This document shows, piece by piece, positions 1 to 7,687 of a stretch of DNA of 56,232 bases (the stretch's first letter is position 1; each line of letters begins with the position of its first letter). Where the stretch lies: NCBI GenBank assembly GCA_900318685.1, contig ONLL01000022.1, forward strand, positions 1 through 56,232. The letters run 5' to 3'. Below the pieces are notes generated by a model, which worked only from the letters and a program-made list of their open reading frames with translations, did no database searches and was not told the DNA's origin. Both the position numbers and the translations under genes were made by a program. The DNA comes from an uncultured Prevotellaceae bacterium (GTDB taxonomy: Bacteria > Bacteroidota > Bacteroidia > Bacteroidales > Bacteroidaceae).

Positions 1-105
1 TGGTCGGTCGGATTACACGCTTGTATGACTAAAAACAGACAGACATGTCTCAAATGGCGGCAAAATTAGACCTTTGAAAATTATCTGCGGATTTTAGGTA
101 ACAGA

Positions 106-144
106 AAGACATGGAGACCAGCCAGGCTGGAGTCTCCATGTCTT
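106..144 (-). terminator. Hairpin terminator downstream of the 183-3563 gene
   Basis: Arms AAGACATGGAGAC (106-118) and GTCTCCATGTCTT (132-144) are perfect inverted repeats, with a nested CCAGCC/GGCTGG pair between them. Read on the minus strand the hairpin follows the stop codon of the large secreted protein and ends in TTTCTG. A TATATTTG-like -7 box (plus-strand 152-159) lies just upstream on the minus strand, so a very short hairpin RNA from its own promoter is also possible. Confidence 0.65.
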
Positions 145-182
145 GGCGGTGCAAATATACTTATTTTTTTTGAAACAACCGC

Positions 183-3100
183 CTATTTCGCATACTTTTT
201 CCCGTTTCTGATATAGATGCCGTGCGTAGGAAGGTTCTTCAGCCTGATGCCCATCATGTTGTGGACGGCTCCGTCATCAGGTGCGCTGGCCGTGGCATCG
301 CTGATACCGCTGAGATCGATGCTGACGCAGCGTAGGCGGAAGTTGTCGAGCTTGTAGCGGCCTGTGCAGTCCCACCAGTTGTCCTCGTAGCTGCGGTTCA
401 TGGCAGACTTGTTATTGTCGGTGCGCACGCCTAGTTCCAGCACCTCGCCTTTGCCGATGGTCACTTCAACGGCCAGTGTCGACATGTTGCCCATATCGCC
501 TGAGGCTCCCGTCTCGTTGGTGTTTACCTCCTCGTATCCTGCGAAGGTTCTCGATTTCTCCTCTGGATGCAGACGGTCGAGTTCAGCGGCAATGTAGTAT
601 TCTTCTTTGCCGTAGTATTGGGCGTTGTCGTTCACCAACAGGCGTTGTCCGGTGAGGCGTGAGCAGCCTCCGTCGTAAGTTACGTTCATGTCGACAGTCA
701 CCTTATATGTACCCGCAGGCAGTCCGCTGACGCGCTGATAGAGATAGGCATCGGGAACGGGTGCCGAGAGCAGACAGTAGGAGTGGGCACCGTCGGTTGT
801 GAAGGCATTGTCCTCGATGGCAGTCCAGCTGTTGATGCCGGCATCGGTCAGTTCCTGGGCACTGTGGCATTCCTTACCTTCTACGCGCATCGTCCATCCA
901 TAGGGCACGGTGTGTGCCGCATTGCCTACCGACTCGTCATTGCCGTAGGTGTTCTCGAAGCTGGGGTTGGCCAGCAGGCTTGTGATGTCGTCGCCAGCCT
1001 TGATGCCGCTGCTGATCTTCGCCTCGCTCATCAGTGCTTCCAGCTGCTCAATGACAGAGCCTACGGCAGCTGTTGCGAGGGTAGGATAGTCCGACTGATA
1101 GTCGGCCCAGGTTGTGTTGTAGAGTGTCCTCAGCTGCTGTCCGGCCTCGGTAGCGGCAGCCTGTGGGTCAGTGAGCGTCTCTTGGGCACGGATGAGTACT
1201 GCAGCCAGACGTGAATACTCCTTGATGCTCACGGCAGCCTGTTCGAGCAGTGCCAGAATGGTGGTGGCGGCATCGTTCACGTCGTCGAACTTGGCATTGC
1301 TGTCAGCCAGCAGGGCATTGCCGGTGGCCTTCGCCTCCTCCAGGGCTTTGCGGATGCTGCCTTCCATCTTCTGCCGCAACTGCTCATCGGCCTGTGAGAT
1401 GGCATTTCTCAGGTTGTTGTAGGCCTCCTCCAAGTTGGCTCCAACGTAGTAGAGGCGCAGGTTGCGAAAGCAGTTCCAGAAACCATTCGAGGAGCAGTCG
1501 AATTCTACTTTGAGCGTGTGATTGGTCACCGTGGCTTCAACCACATTATTATATAGCCCTAGTTCAAAGAACTTCAAGGCCACACTGGCATCGTTGGGAA
1601 CGTAATAGCCATTGGCCTGATAGCCTTCCTGAATGTCGGTTTTTCCGCAGGCAAATACATTGTGGATGGTAACCTCGCTGTCGTTGAGCCGGACCTTCGA
1701 GTTCACTTTATAGGTTGGGCTGCCGTCGCCGTCGTTCCAGTCGCTCTCAGATTGTGCCCAGTCCCACGAACACCACTGGAATCCCTGTACTTCAAGCCTA
1801 TAGTTGCCGTTGGGCACGTTCTCCACCACCTGCTCGGCCTTCCAGTCGCACCACCAGCGTTCCATGATCTGCTTGTCGGTATCGATGCTGAAGTCGTTGA
1901 GCGTGGCAGTCCATCCGCCTACACCATTGAAGTGTCCGTTTACCAGTAGGTCGGTGACGTCTGCACCAGCGGCAATGACCGAGTTTTTGGCTTTGTCGTT
2001 CAGGTCGGCCAGCACTTTCAATATTTCCTCAAGCTGTGCATTGTCGAAGGAATGGCTCTCGAGTTTTTCCTCCAGGTTGTTCTCGTCGATATAGTCGGCA
2101 AGTTCGAAAATGGCATCTGAATCGCCTTTGGTCATTGTGACCCAGCATTCGTGCAGCAAGGCGGTAGCCGCCACGTACAGCTCCCTGCTTTTCATGGCTG
2201 CCTCGTAGTCGGATAAGAAGACAGTGAAATGGGCTTCCTGTGCTTCGGAGTCGCTGCCGGCCAGCAGTTCGTTGGCCCGGATTATGTCGGTTTTGAGTTG
2301 TTCGATGTATCCGGTGTAGATGGCAGCCTCGTCAATAAGACTCTGGCTGTTGGCAACAAGCATGGTCAGACGTTCTGCGACAGGTTTGTCACCCAGATAG
2401 TCCAGCTTGAAGTCGAAGATGACGCACTGACCGACGTTGGTACCTTCGAACATGATGCCCACCTCAGCCTCTCCGCAGCGGGTCTCGAAGGTCACCTCAG
2501 CCAGTCCGCGCCACCAGCCGGTGTCGGGCAATGGCTCGCGGAAGAGCTTGTCGCCCACCTTGGCATAGATATAGGCACCCTTGATGGGGTCACCATCTTC
2601 GCCGGTATGTCGAATCCAGATACCATAGTTGCTGAATTTGTATTTGCCGTCAGGCAGCTTGGCCACCGACTGGTAGATTCTGTTGTCACCAAAAGCACCG
2701 CCGGCCCATGATCCGAGCACTTTGTTGTCGTCGTAGAAACCTTGCGGATCTGACTCTCCCATGCCGCAGAAGTTGGCTGGCACCATCGTCCAGCCCGGCA
2801 CGTCGTGGCCGTCGTTCACCCAGTTCTCGGTGAGGTCGGGGTTACGAAGGTATTTCCAGGTGACGTCGACGGGGTTCTCCTCCGACGCATTCTGCATGCG
2901 GATGTCGAAGAGCACGTCCTCCACGCTGGCTATGGCAGTATCGTAATCAGCCTGCCCGGCAGTGGGGGAGTTGTAGATGGCCAGCAGCGCGCTGACGTCG
3001 TAGCCGGCTTCCTGCAACTCTGTCATCACATGGTGCAGAGCCAGTTTGCTGTGGAAGGCGCCATAGGCAGCCTCGGCAATGATGTTCCAGTCGATGGCTC

Positions 3101-3563
3101 CATCGCCGGCCTTCAATACAGGCTTCAGTGTCCAGTTGTCGAATGCGAGACCCATCCACATGTCGGGATACTGCGTCCAGGTGAAGTCGGCATCGGTTTT
3201 CGACGGCCTGATACGATAGGAGCTGTCTGGCTGCCGTTCCATGTACCAGGAAGTGTTCAGGTCGCTGGCACCTCCGTAGCATCCCACATAATCGAGGTCT
3301 GCATAGAGGTAGCCCTTAGGCCCTTCCATCATCCATTCTTCGCCCAGCGTAGAAAAGACGAATGGCGTTCCGTTTTCTTCGAGCACGGCCTGTGCACCTG
3401 TGCCACTGACGAACTTCTCGGCGTAGGCATTGTAGAGGTAGTAACTCTGTCCACTGGAGGGTGTGCAGTCGGGAGGCGTTGGCTTCTCCCACTCTGCGGC
3501 GCAGACGTTCATCACAGTTGCCAAAAGCGCAGCAACCATACAGAGAAATCTTGTTTGTTTCAT
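183..3563 (-). CDS. Large secreted multi-domain protein with galactose-binding-like modules and C-terminal sorting tail
   Basis: This is a protein of 1126 aa with a clear signal peptide (about residues 1-22, ending NVCAA). I see no catalytic domain. The N-terminal ~150 residues form a Trp/Tyr-rich module. They are followed by three stretches that look like CBM/galactose-binding beta-sandwiches: about 235-390 (NPDLTENW...DFKLDYLG), 540-715 (NGHFNGVGGW...NLRLYYVG) and 865-1095 (NPSFENTYG...LDNFRLRC). Helical, FIVAR-like spacers (about 400-530 and 715-850) separate them. The C-terminus reads GIYIRNGKKYAK, the short tail that ends many Prevotella secreted proteins and resembles a type IX secretion sorting signal. 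It is divergent from the GH5 endoglucanase, with its own -7 box, so a role in binding or anchoring at plant polysaccharide is plausible but inferred. Start chosen for the signal peptide at the first Met. Confidence 0.8.
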   Translation of the reverse strand: MKQTRFLCMVAALLATVMNVCAAEWEKPTPPDCTPSSGQSYYLYNAYAEKFVSGTGAQAVLEENGTPFVFSTLGEEWMMEGPKGYLYADLDYVGCYGGASDLNTSWYMERQPDSSYRIRPSKTDADFTWTQYPDMWMGLAFDNWTLKPVLKAGDGAIDWNIIAEAAYGAFHSKLALHHVMTELQEAGYDVSALLAIYNSPTAGQADYDTAIASVEDVLFDIRMQNASEENPVDVTWKYLRNPDLTENWVNDGHDVPGWTMVPANFCGMGESDPQGFYDDNKVLGSWAGGAFGDNRIYQSVAKLPDGKYKFSNYGIWIRHTGEDGDPIKGAYIYAKVGDKLFREPLPDTGWWRGLAEVTFETRCGEAEVGIMFEGTNVGQCVIFDFKLDYLGDKPVAERLTMLVANSQSLIDEAAIYTGYIEQLKTDIIRANELLAGSDSEAQEAHFTVFLSDYEAAMKSRELYVAATALLHECWVTMTKGDSDAIFELADYIDENNLEEKLESHSFDNAQLEEILKVLADLNDKAKNSVIAAGADVTDLLVNGHFNGVGGWTATLNDFSIDTDKQIMERWWCDWKAEQVVENVPNGNYRLEVQGFQWCSWDWAQSESDWNDGDGSPTYKVNSKVRLNDSEVTIHNVFACGKTDIQEGYQANGYYVPNDASVALKFFELGLYNNVVEATVTNHTLKVEFDCSSNGFWNCFRNLRLYYVGANLEEAYNNLRNAISQADEQLRQKMEGSIRKALEEAKATGNALLADSNAKFDDVNDAATTILALLEQAAVSIKEYSRLAAVLIRAQETLTDPQAAATEAGQQLRTLYNTTWADYQSDYPTLATAAVGSVIEQLEALMSEAKISSGIKAGDDITSLLANPSFENTYGNDESVGNAAHTVPYGWTMRVEGKECHSAQELTDAGINSWTAIEDNAFTTDGAHSYCLLSAPVPDAYLYQRVSGLPAGTYKVTVDMNVTYDGGCSRLTGQRLLVNDNAQYYGKEEYYIAAELDRLHPEEKSRTFAGYEEVNTNETGASGDMGNMSTLAVEVTIGKGEVLELGVRTDNNKSAMNRSYEDNWWDCTGRYKLDNFRLRCVSIDLSGISDATASAPDDGAVHNMMGIRLKNLPTHGIYIRNGKKYAK

Positions 3564-3595
3564 GACATTATTGATTAATAGTGAATATTTGTCGG

Positions 3596-3603
3596 CAAAG
3601 TTA
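3596..3603 (-). promoter_or_regulatory. Bacteroidetes -7 box for the 183-3563 gene
   Basis: The plus strand reads CAAAGTTA, i.e. TAACTTTG on the minus strand, matching the TAnnTTTG consensus. It lies 33 nt upstream of the ATG. Confidence 0.65.
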
Positions 3604-3741
3604 CGGTTTTTCTCTTATTTGCAGGCGGCATGATGTTTCAGATAGGCGAAAAAATGTTTCGCCGTCAGGAAAAATGCCCATTAGGAAACATTTCTTCCCA
3701 TTTCTGAGCCATCGTTTCGCCTCTTTTCGGAATAATTGTGT

Positions 3742-3749
3742 TAACTTTG
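3742..3749 (+). promoter_or_regulatory. -7 box for the GH5-GH29 operon
   Basis: TAACTTTG followed by C matches the Bacteroidetes -7 consensus. It sits 21 nt before the ATG at 3771, so the leader is short. This placement supports the start at 3771 rather than the upstream in-frame ATG at 3738, which would precede the transcription start. Confidence 0.7.
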
Positions 3750-3770
3750 CAGCCAAATAGTAACTGCAAG

Positions 3771-5093
3771 ATGAAAAGACCGGTATTACTACTCATGCTC
3801 CTGGCTGCACTGCTGCCGCTGACAACCCCCGCCCAGCCTGCGGCGATGGACATAGCTGCCGACATGTATCCAGGATGGAACCTTGGCAACACGCTGGAGC
3901 CAGGTCCCTGCAGCTGGCTCAGTGATCCACTTGACTACGAGACGGCTTGGCAAGGCTCTAGGACCACACAGCAGATCATCGATTTCGTCAAGGCACAGGG
4001 TTTCCGCTCCGTGCGCATACCTTGTTCATGGTTTGTGCATTGCGATGCCAACTACAACATCGACACAAAATGGATGGACCGCGTGCAACAGGTGGTCGAC
4101 TACTGTATCAGTGACAGCCTTTATGTAGTGCTCAACGACCATTACGATAATGGATGGATAGAGCGTTCGTTCGCCGACCGTACGGAATCGTCGGTAAAGA
4201 AGAACTGCTTCATCCTCGGCATGCTCTGGAAACAGATTGCCACCCGCTTCCGTGACTACGACCACCACCTTCTTTTCGCCGGAATGAACGAACCAGATGC
4301 TGCTGGCGACAATAGTAAGGATAAAGAGGGCGACATTGCCACGCTGAAACGCTATGAGCAGGCCTTCGTCAATGCCGTGCGACAGACGGGCGGCAACAAT
4401 GCCAGACGCGTACTCGTGGTCCAGGCACCCTCAACGAGCATCGACCTGGCCACGACCTACGATGTGATGCCAGAGGACGAGGTCCCCGATGCCATGATGC
4501 TCGAGGTGCATTTCTACGCCCCCTACAACTTCACCATGATGACCAAGGACGAGTCGTGGGGTTATCAGGCCTATTACTGGGGCAGCGGCAACCACGTCAG
4601 CGGCTCGAAGCACAACATTACCTGGGGTGAGGAGTCGTACATGCAGAGCCAGATGCGACAGATGCGCACCAAGTACACGTCGAAGGGCATCCCCGTCATC
4701 ATGGGCGAGTTCGGAGCGTTGTGGCGTACTATGCCCCAGGGCGAGAGTCAGGAGAAACACGACGACAGCATATATTCCTGGTACTACACGCTATGCCGCT
4801 ATGCCATCTATAACGGCGTCGTGCCTTTCGTCTGGGACACTAATGCCTGTCAGCGACCCTCAATGGACGTGCTGAACCGCAAGACGCTGACCGTCTTCAA
4901 CCAGCTGGCCCTCGACGGCATTATCAATGGCTGCGCTTCAGTCAAATGGCCCTATGTCACCGCTGTGGAGCCTCTGTACTCATCTTGTCCTCAGTTCTCC
5001 AACTCTTTGGTCTACGACCTTCAAGGACGGCTGCTTAACAACATTCCCGACAAAGGGATTTACATTGTGAACGGTAGAAAAATCAAGAAATAA
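3771..5093 (+). CDS. Secreted GH5 family endoglucanase (cellulase)
   Basis: Glycoside hydrolase family 5, expected to cleave internal beta-1,4 bonds in cellulose or a related beta-glucan or mannan outside the cytoplasm. The protein is 440 aa from the Met at 3771. It has a signal peptide (about 1-21, ending TTPAQ) and the family landmark GWNLGNTLE (35-43). The acid/base Glu is in MNEP (E174) and the nucleophile Glu is in MGEFG (E313), with the substrate-site motif HFYAPYNF near 247. The C-terminus (VYDLQGR...GIYIVNGRKIKK) is a short sorting tail like those on three other secreted proteins here. It is followed with no gap by the GH29 fucosidase gene, so the two are co-transcribed. Family assignment is firm; the exact substrate cannot be read from sequence. 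Confidence 0.92.
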   Translation: MKRPVLLLMLLAALLPLTTPAQPAAMDIAADMYPGWNLGNTLEPGPCSWLSDPLDYETAWQGSRTTQQIIDFVKAQGFRSVRIPCSWFVHCDANYNIDTKWMDRVQQVVDYCISDSLYVVLNDHYDNGWIERSFADRTESSVKKNCFILGMLWKQIATRFRDYDHHLLFAGMNEPDAAGDNSKDKEGDIATLKRYEQAFVNAVRQTGGNNARRVLVVQAPSTSIDLATTYDVMPEDEVPDAMMLEVHFYAPYNFTMMTKDESWGYQAYYWGSGNHVSGSKHNITWGEESYMQSQMRQMRTKYTSKGIPVIMGEFGALWRTMPQGESQEKHDDSIYSWYYTLCRYAIYNGVVPFVWDTNACQRPSMDVLNRKTLTVFNQLALDGIINGCASVKWPYVTAVEPLYSSCPQFSNSLVYDLQGRLLNNIPDKGIYIVNGRKIKK

Positions 5094-6869
5094 ATGAACG
5101 CGAAAAGGAAATTACTTCTGGCAGTCGTCAGCATCGCTCTGATGATTACTGCCCATACGCAGGCACAGACCAGCACCCGAGTGGCTCCTTGCGGCCCCGT
5201 GCCCAACGAGAACCAGCTGCGCTGGCAGGAAATGGAGATGTATGCCTTCATCCACTACTCCATGAACACTTATACCGACGAGGAATGGGGCTTTGGCAAC
5301 GAGGACCTGAAACTCTTCAATCCCTCCGATCTCGACTGCAGGCAGTGGGCACGTGTCTGCAAACAGGCGGGTATGAAGGGCATCATCTTCACGGCCAAGC
5401 ACCACTGCGGTTTCTGTATGTGGCCGAGTGCCTATACGGAGTACTCCGTGAAGAACACGCCGTGGAAGGACGGCAAGGGCGATGTGGTGCGCGAGCTGGC
5501 CGACGCCTGCCGCGAAGAGGGCCTCGAGTTTGCCGTCTATCTCTCGCCCTGGGACAGAAACCATCCCGAGTATGGCAGGCCGGCTTACGTCACCTATTTC
5601 CGCAATCAGTTGCGCGAGCTGCTGACACAGTATGGCGAGATATTCGAGGTGTGGTTCGACGGAGCCAATGGTGGCGACGGATGGTATGGCGGCGCCAACG
5701 AGACGCGCAAGATCGACCGCACCACCTATTATGAATGGCCTGAGACCTACAAGATGATCCGCCAGCTGCAACCAAAGTGCCTCATCTGGAACGACGGCAG
5801 TGACCGGGGCGACCTGCGCTGGGTGGGCACTGAGGCCGGCAATGTGGGCGAGACCAACTGGAGCCTGCTCAACAAGGAGGGCGAGGTGACATGGCCCATG
5901 CTGCACTACGGGCTGGAGAACGGCGACTCATGGGTGCCTGGCGAGACCAACACGAGCATACGTCCGGGATGGTTCTATCACGACGCGGAGAACGAGCATG
6001 TCAAGAGCCTGTCGAAGCTGATGGAGACCTATTATAAATCGGTGGGCCGCAACTCCACGCTGCTGCTCAACTTCCCCGTTGCCCCCAACGGCCGCATCCA
6101 TCCCAACGACAGCCTCCGGGGCATCGCCTTCAAGAAGATGATCGACGAGGTCTTCCGCCATAATCTGGCCGAAACAGCAGCCATCACCACCGATAGTGTC
6201 TACGACGGTTCCGCCGTCGTCACCACCACCATCGACTTCAAGCGCCCGACATCCATCAACCGCTTCCTTGCCGAGGAGGACATCCGCTACGGCCAGCGCG
6301 TCAGGAAGTTCACGCTCGAAGCGCTGGTCAACGGACAGTGGCACCCCCTGCAGGACGAGCTCGCCGATGACGGGGACGGGCTGACCACCATCGGTCATCG
6401 CCGCATCATCTGCTTCCCCACGGTCGAGGCCACCAAGCTGCGTTTCATCGTCACCGATGCCAAGTGCGAGCCCATCATCAAGAAGCTCGGCGTCTACCTG
6501 GCTCCCGAACTCACTGCCGACATTCCCAACAGCGGTGAGAAGAAATCCTCAGGCCTGCACATCTTCTTCAGCAGTCCCCGCCAGATGATGATCGACTGGG
6601 ACCAGGATCAGACCATCACCTCGTTCCGCTACCTGCCGCCGCAAGAGTCGCACGACGGCACCATCACTCACTACACCCTCTGGGGCTCCACCGACTGGAA
6701 CCATTGGACCAAGCTGGCCTCCGGCGAGTTCTCGAACATCGTGAACAATCCCATCTGGCAGACCATCAAGCTCACCCCCACCAAGGTACGCATGCTCAAG
6801 CTAGACGCCGACCGCCTCGCCTCCGGCAATCGCATGGGCTACGGCGACATTGAAGTCATAACGGAATAG
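5094..6869 (+). CDS. Secreted GH29 alpha-L-fucosidase
   Basis: Glycoside hydrolase family 29, releasing alpha-linked L-fucose from glycans. The protein is 591 aa with a signal peptide (1 to about 24, ending HTQAQ). The family core follows: FIHYSMNTYTDEEWG, then TAKHHCGF (100-107), and the nucleophile in VWFDGANG (D189). It is compact (catalytic domain ~350 aa), like the alpha-1,3/1,4-specific subfamily. The remaining C-terminal ~230 aa look like an F5/8 type C or CBM32-type beta-sandwich. The ATG directly abuts the stop of the GH5 gene, so translation is probably coupled. It lacks the short sorting tail found on its partner, which suggests periplasmic or different localisation. Confidence 0.93.
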   Translation: MNAKRKLLLAVVSIALMITAHTQAQTSTRVAPCGPVPNENQLRWQEMEMYAFIHYSMNTYTDEEWGFGNEDLKLFNPSDLDCRQWARVCKQAGMKGIIFTAKHHCGFCMWPSAYTEYSVKNTPWKDGKGDVVRELADACREEGLEFAVYLSPWDRNHPEYGRPAYVTYFRNQLRELLTQYGEIFEVWFDGANGGDGWYGGANETRKIDRTTYYEWPETYKMIRQLQPKCLIWNDGSDRGDLRWVGTEAGNVGETNWSLLNKEGEVTWPMLHYGLENGDSWVPGETNTSIRPGWFYHDAENEHVKSLSKLMETYYKSVGRNSTLLLNFPVAPNGRIHPNDSLRGIAFKKMIDEVFRHNLAETAAITTDSVYDGSAVVTTTIDFKRPTSINRFLAEEDIRYGQRVRKFTLEALVNGQWHPLQDELADDGDGLTTIGHRRIICFPTVEATKLRFIVTDAKCEPIIKKLGVYLAPELTADIPNSGEKKSSGLHIFFSSPRQMMIDWDQDQTITSFRYLPPQESHDGTITHYTLWGSTDWNHWTKLASGEFSNIVNNPIWQTIKLTPTKVRMLKLDADRLASGNRMGYGDIEVITE

Positions 6870-6928
6870 AAACAGATAACGAACTGACGTAGGAAGGATT
6901 AAGCAAGATTATGGGGGATAACGGCGCA

Positions 6929-6955
6929 AAAAAGTGATTAATGGCATCACTTTTT
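6929..6955 (+). terminator. Terminator after the GH5-GH29 operon
   Basis: Stem AAAAAGTGAT (6929-6938) and ATCACTTTTT (6946-6955) with a 7-nt loop, lying 60 nt after the fucosidase stop. The A- and T-runs make it usable on both strands. Confidence 0.75.
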
Positions 6956-6989
6956 CCGTCGATTCAGTGCGGAGTTCAAATAACTTTTG

Positions 6990-6997
6990 TATCTTTG
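6990..6997 (+). promoter_or_regulatory. -7 box for the 75-aa gene
   Basis: TATCTTTG followed by CAC fits TAnnTTTG exactly and lies 29 nt upstream of the ATG at 7027. Confidence 0.7.
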
Positions 6998-7026
6998 CAC
7001 CGTAAAAGCAAATAAACGTTAGGATT

Positions 7027-7254
7027 ATGGAAACGAGAACCATCCACGTACAAGTCAGCGTACCACATTCGTACCGCATCGACCTGCTAGAGCAACAGCT
7101 TACGACTTATGCCGAACAGCTTATTGCTCAGGCCACGGCTTCGAAGAATAGAAAGCGTCGTCACCGTCACGAGGCCCTCTGCGGCATTTTCAATTCAGAC
7201 GCTTCTGAGGAGGAACTCGTCGAGGACTACCTGAAGGATAAGTACCAGCTATAG
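7027..7254 (+). CDS. Small orphan antitoxin-like protein (75 aa)
   Basis: A 75-aa protein with a basic centre (NRKRRHRHEALCG, about 51-63) and an acidic tail ending in DYLKDKYQL. The arrangement of an N-terminal beta strand (IHVQVSVP), a helix, the HEALCGIF segment and a C-terminal Y-L-K-D-K-Y reminds me of small Bacteroidales antitoxin-like proteins that normally accompany a toxin. No toxin gene is next to it: the fucosidase is upstream and repeats are downstream. It has its own promoter. It is the last gene before the accessory region. The gene is well supported by promoter and codon use; function is unknown and the antitoxin resemblance is from memory only. Confidence 0.6.
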   Translation: METRTIHVQVSVPHSYRIDLLEQQLTTYAEQLIAQATASKNRKRRHRHEALCGIFNSDASEEELVEDYLKDKYQL

Positions 7255-7306
7255 AAAGGAGAAAACGGTCATTCTCACGTCCTGTATTTGCACCCATAGA
7301 TATCTC

Positions 7307-7395
7307 AAGCCGTTCAAGAGCCCCTCTTAAGCCGTTCAAGAGCCCCTCTTAAGCCGTTCAAGAGCCCCTTCTGAGCCGTTCAAGAGGGGCTCTTG
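7307..7395. repeat. 22-bp tandem repeat, 3-4 copies, ending in an inverted copy
   Basis: Two identical 22-bp units (7307-7328, 7329-7350) with core GCCGTTCAAGAGCCCC are followed by a third with an altered end (7351-7372) and a fourth partial unit from 7373. In the fourth, GTTCAAG is followed by AGGGGCTCTTG, the reverse complement of CAAGAGCCCCT. The array can therefore fold into a strong hairpin between 7360 and 7395. It lies 50 bp after the 75-aa gene. Confidence 0.85.
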
Positions 7396-7412
7396 AACCG
7401 TTCAAATGCCCT

Positions 7413-7621
7413 TGTTACAGATTGGGCAGGGAAAAAATGTGTAGCACATCTGTAACAATATGTGTAACAAGTGAAAGATATTGCTGTTCAGTGAGTTACG
7501 TGCTTTTTGTATCTTCTGTTACACTTGTACACTTTAAAATGTAGAAATTGAAGGTCTATAAAAAAATAAAAGTAATGAGTAGCGGGAGTAGAAAAGATGT
7601 GTAACATGTGTATCTGTAACA
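7413..7621. repeat. Six iteron-like copies of [C/G]TGTAACA beside the primase-helicase gene
   Basis: Forward copies at 7450-7457, 7462-7469, 7599-7606 and 7614-7621; reverse copies at 7413-7420 and 7517-7524. The segment between is AT-rich, including a run of A/T around 7535-7575. No gene is seen in 7255-7687, so the repeats stand alone. Position immediately downstream of a Toprim/SF3 protein suggests a replication origin or binding-site cluster. That role is inference; the copies themselves are directly visible. Confidence 0.5.
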
Positions 7622-7630
7622 GCGCAGAAA

Positions 7631-7669
7631 AAGCCCGTTCCGGTCTTTTGGCAGGATCGAAACGGGCTT
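7631..7669 (-). terminator. Terminator of the primase-helicase gene
   Basis: Arms AAGCCCGTT (7631-7639) and AACGGGCTT (7661-7669). On the minus strand the hairpin follows the stop at 7688 by about 18 nt and is followed by TTTTTCTG. Confidence 0.75.
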
Positions 7670-7687
7670 AGAGAGGTGAAATGACGA

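Noticed and set aside
7307-7395. CRISPR array
   Set aside because: Units are directly contiguous with no unique spacers and no cas genes nearby.
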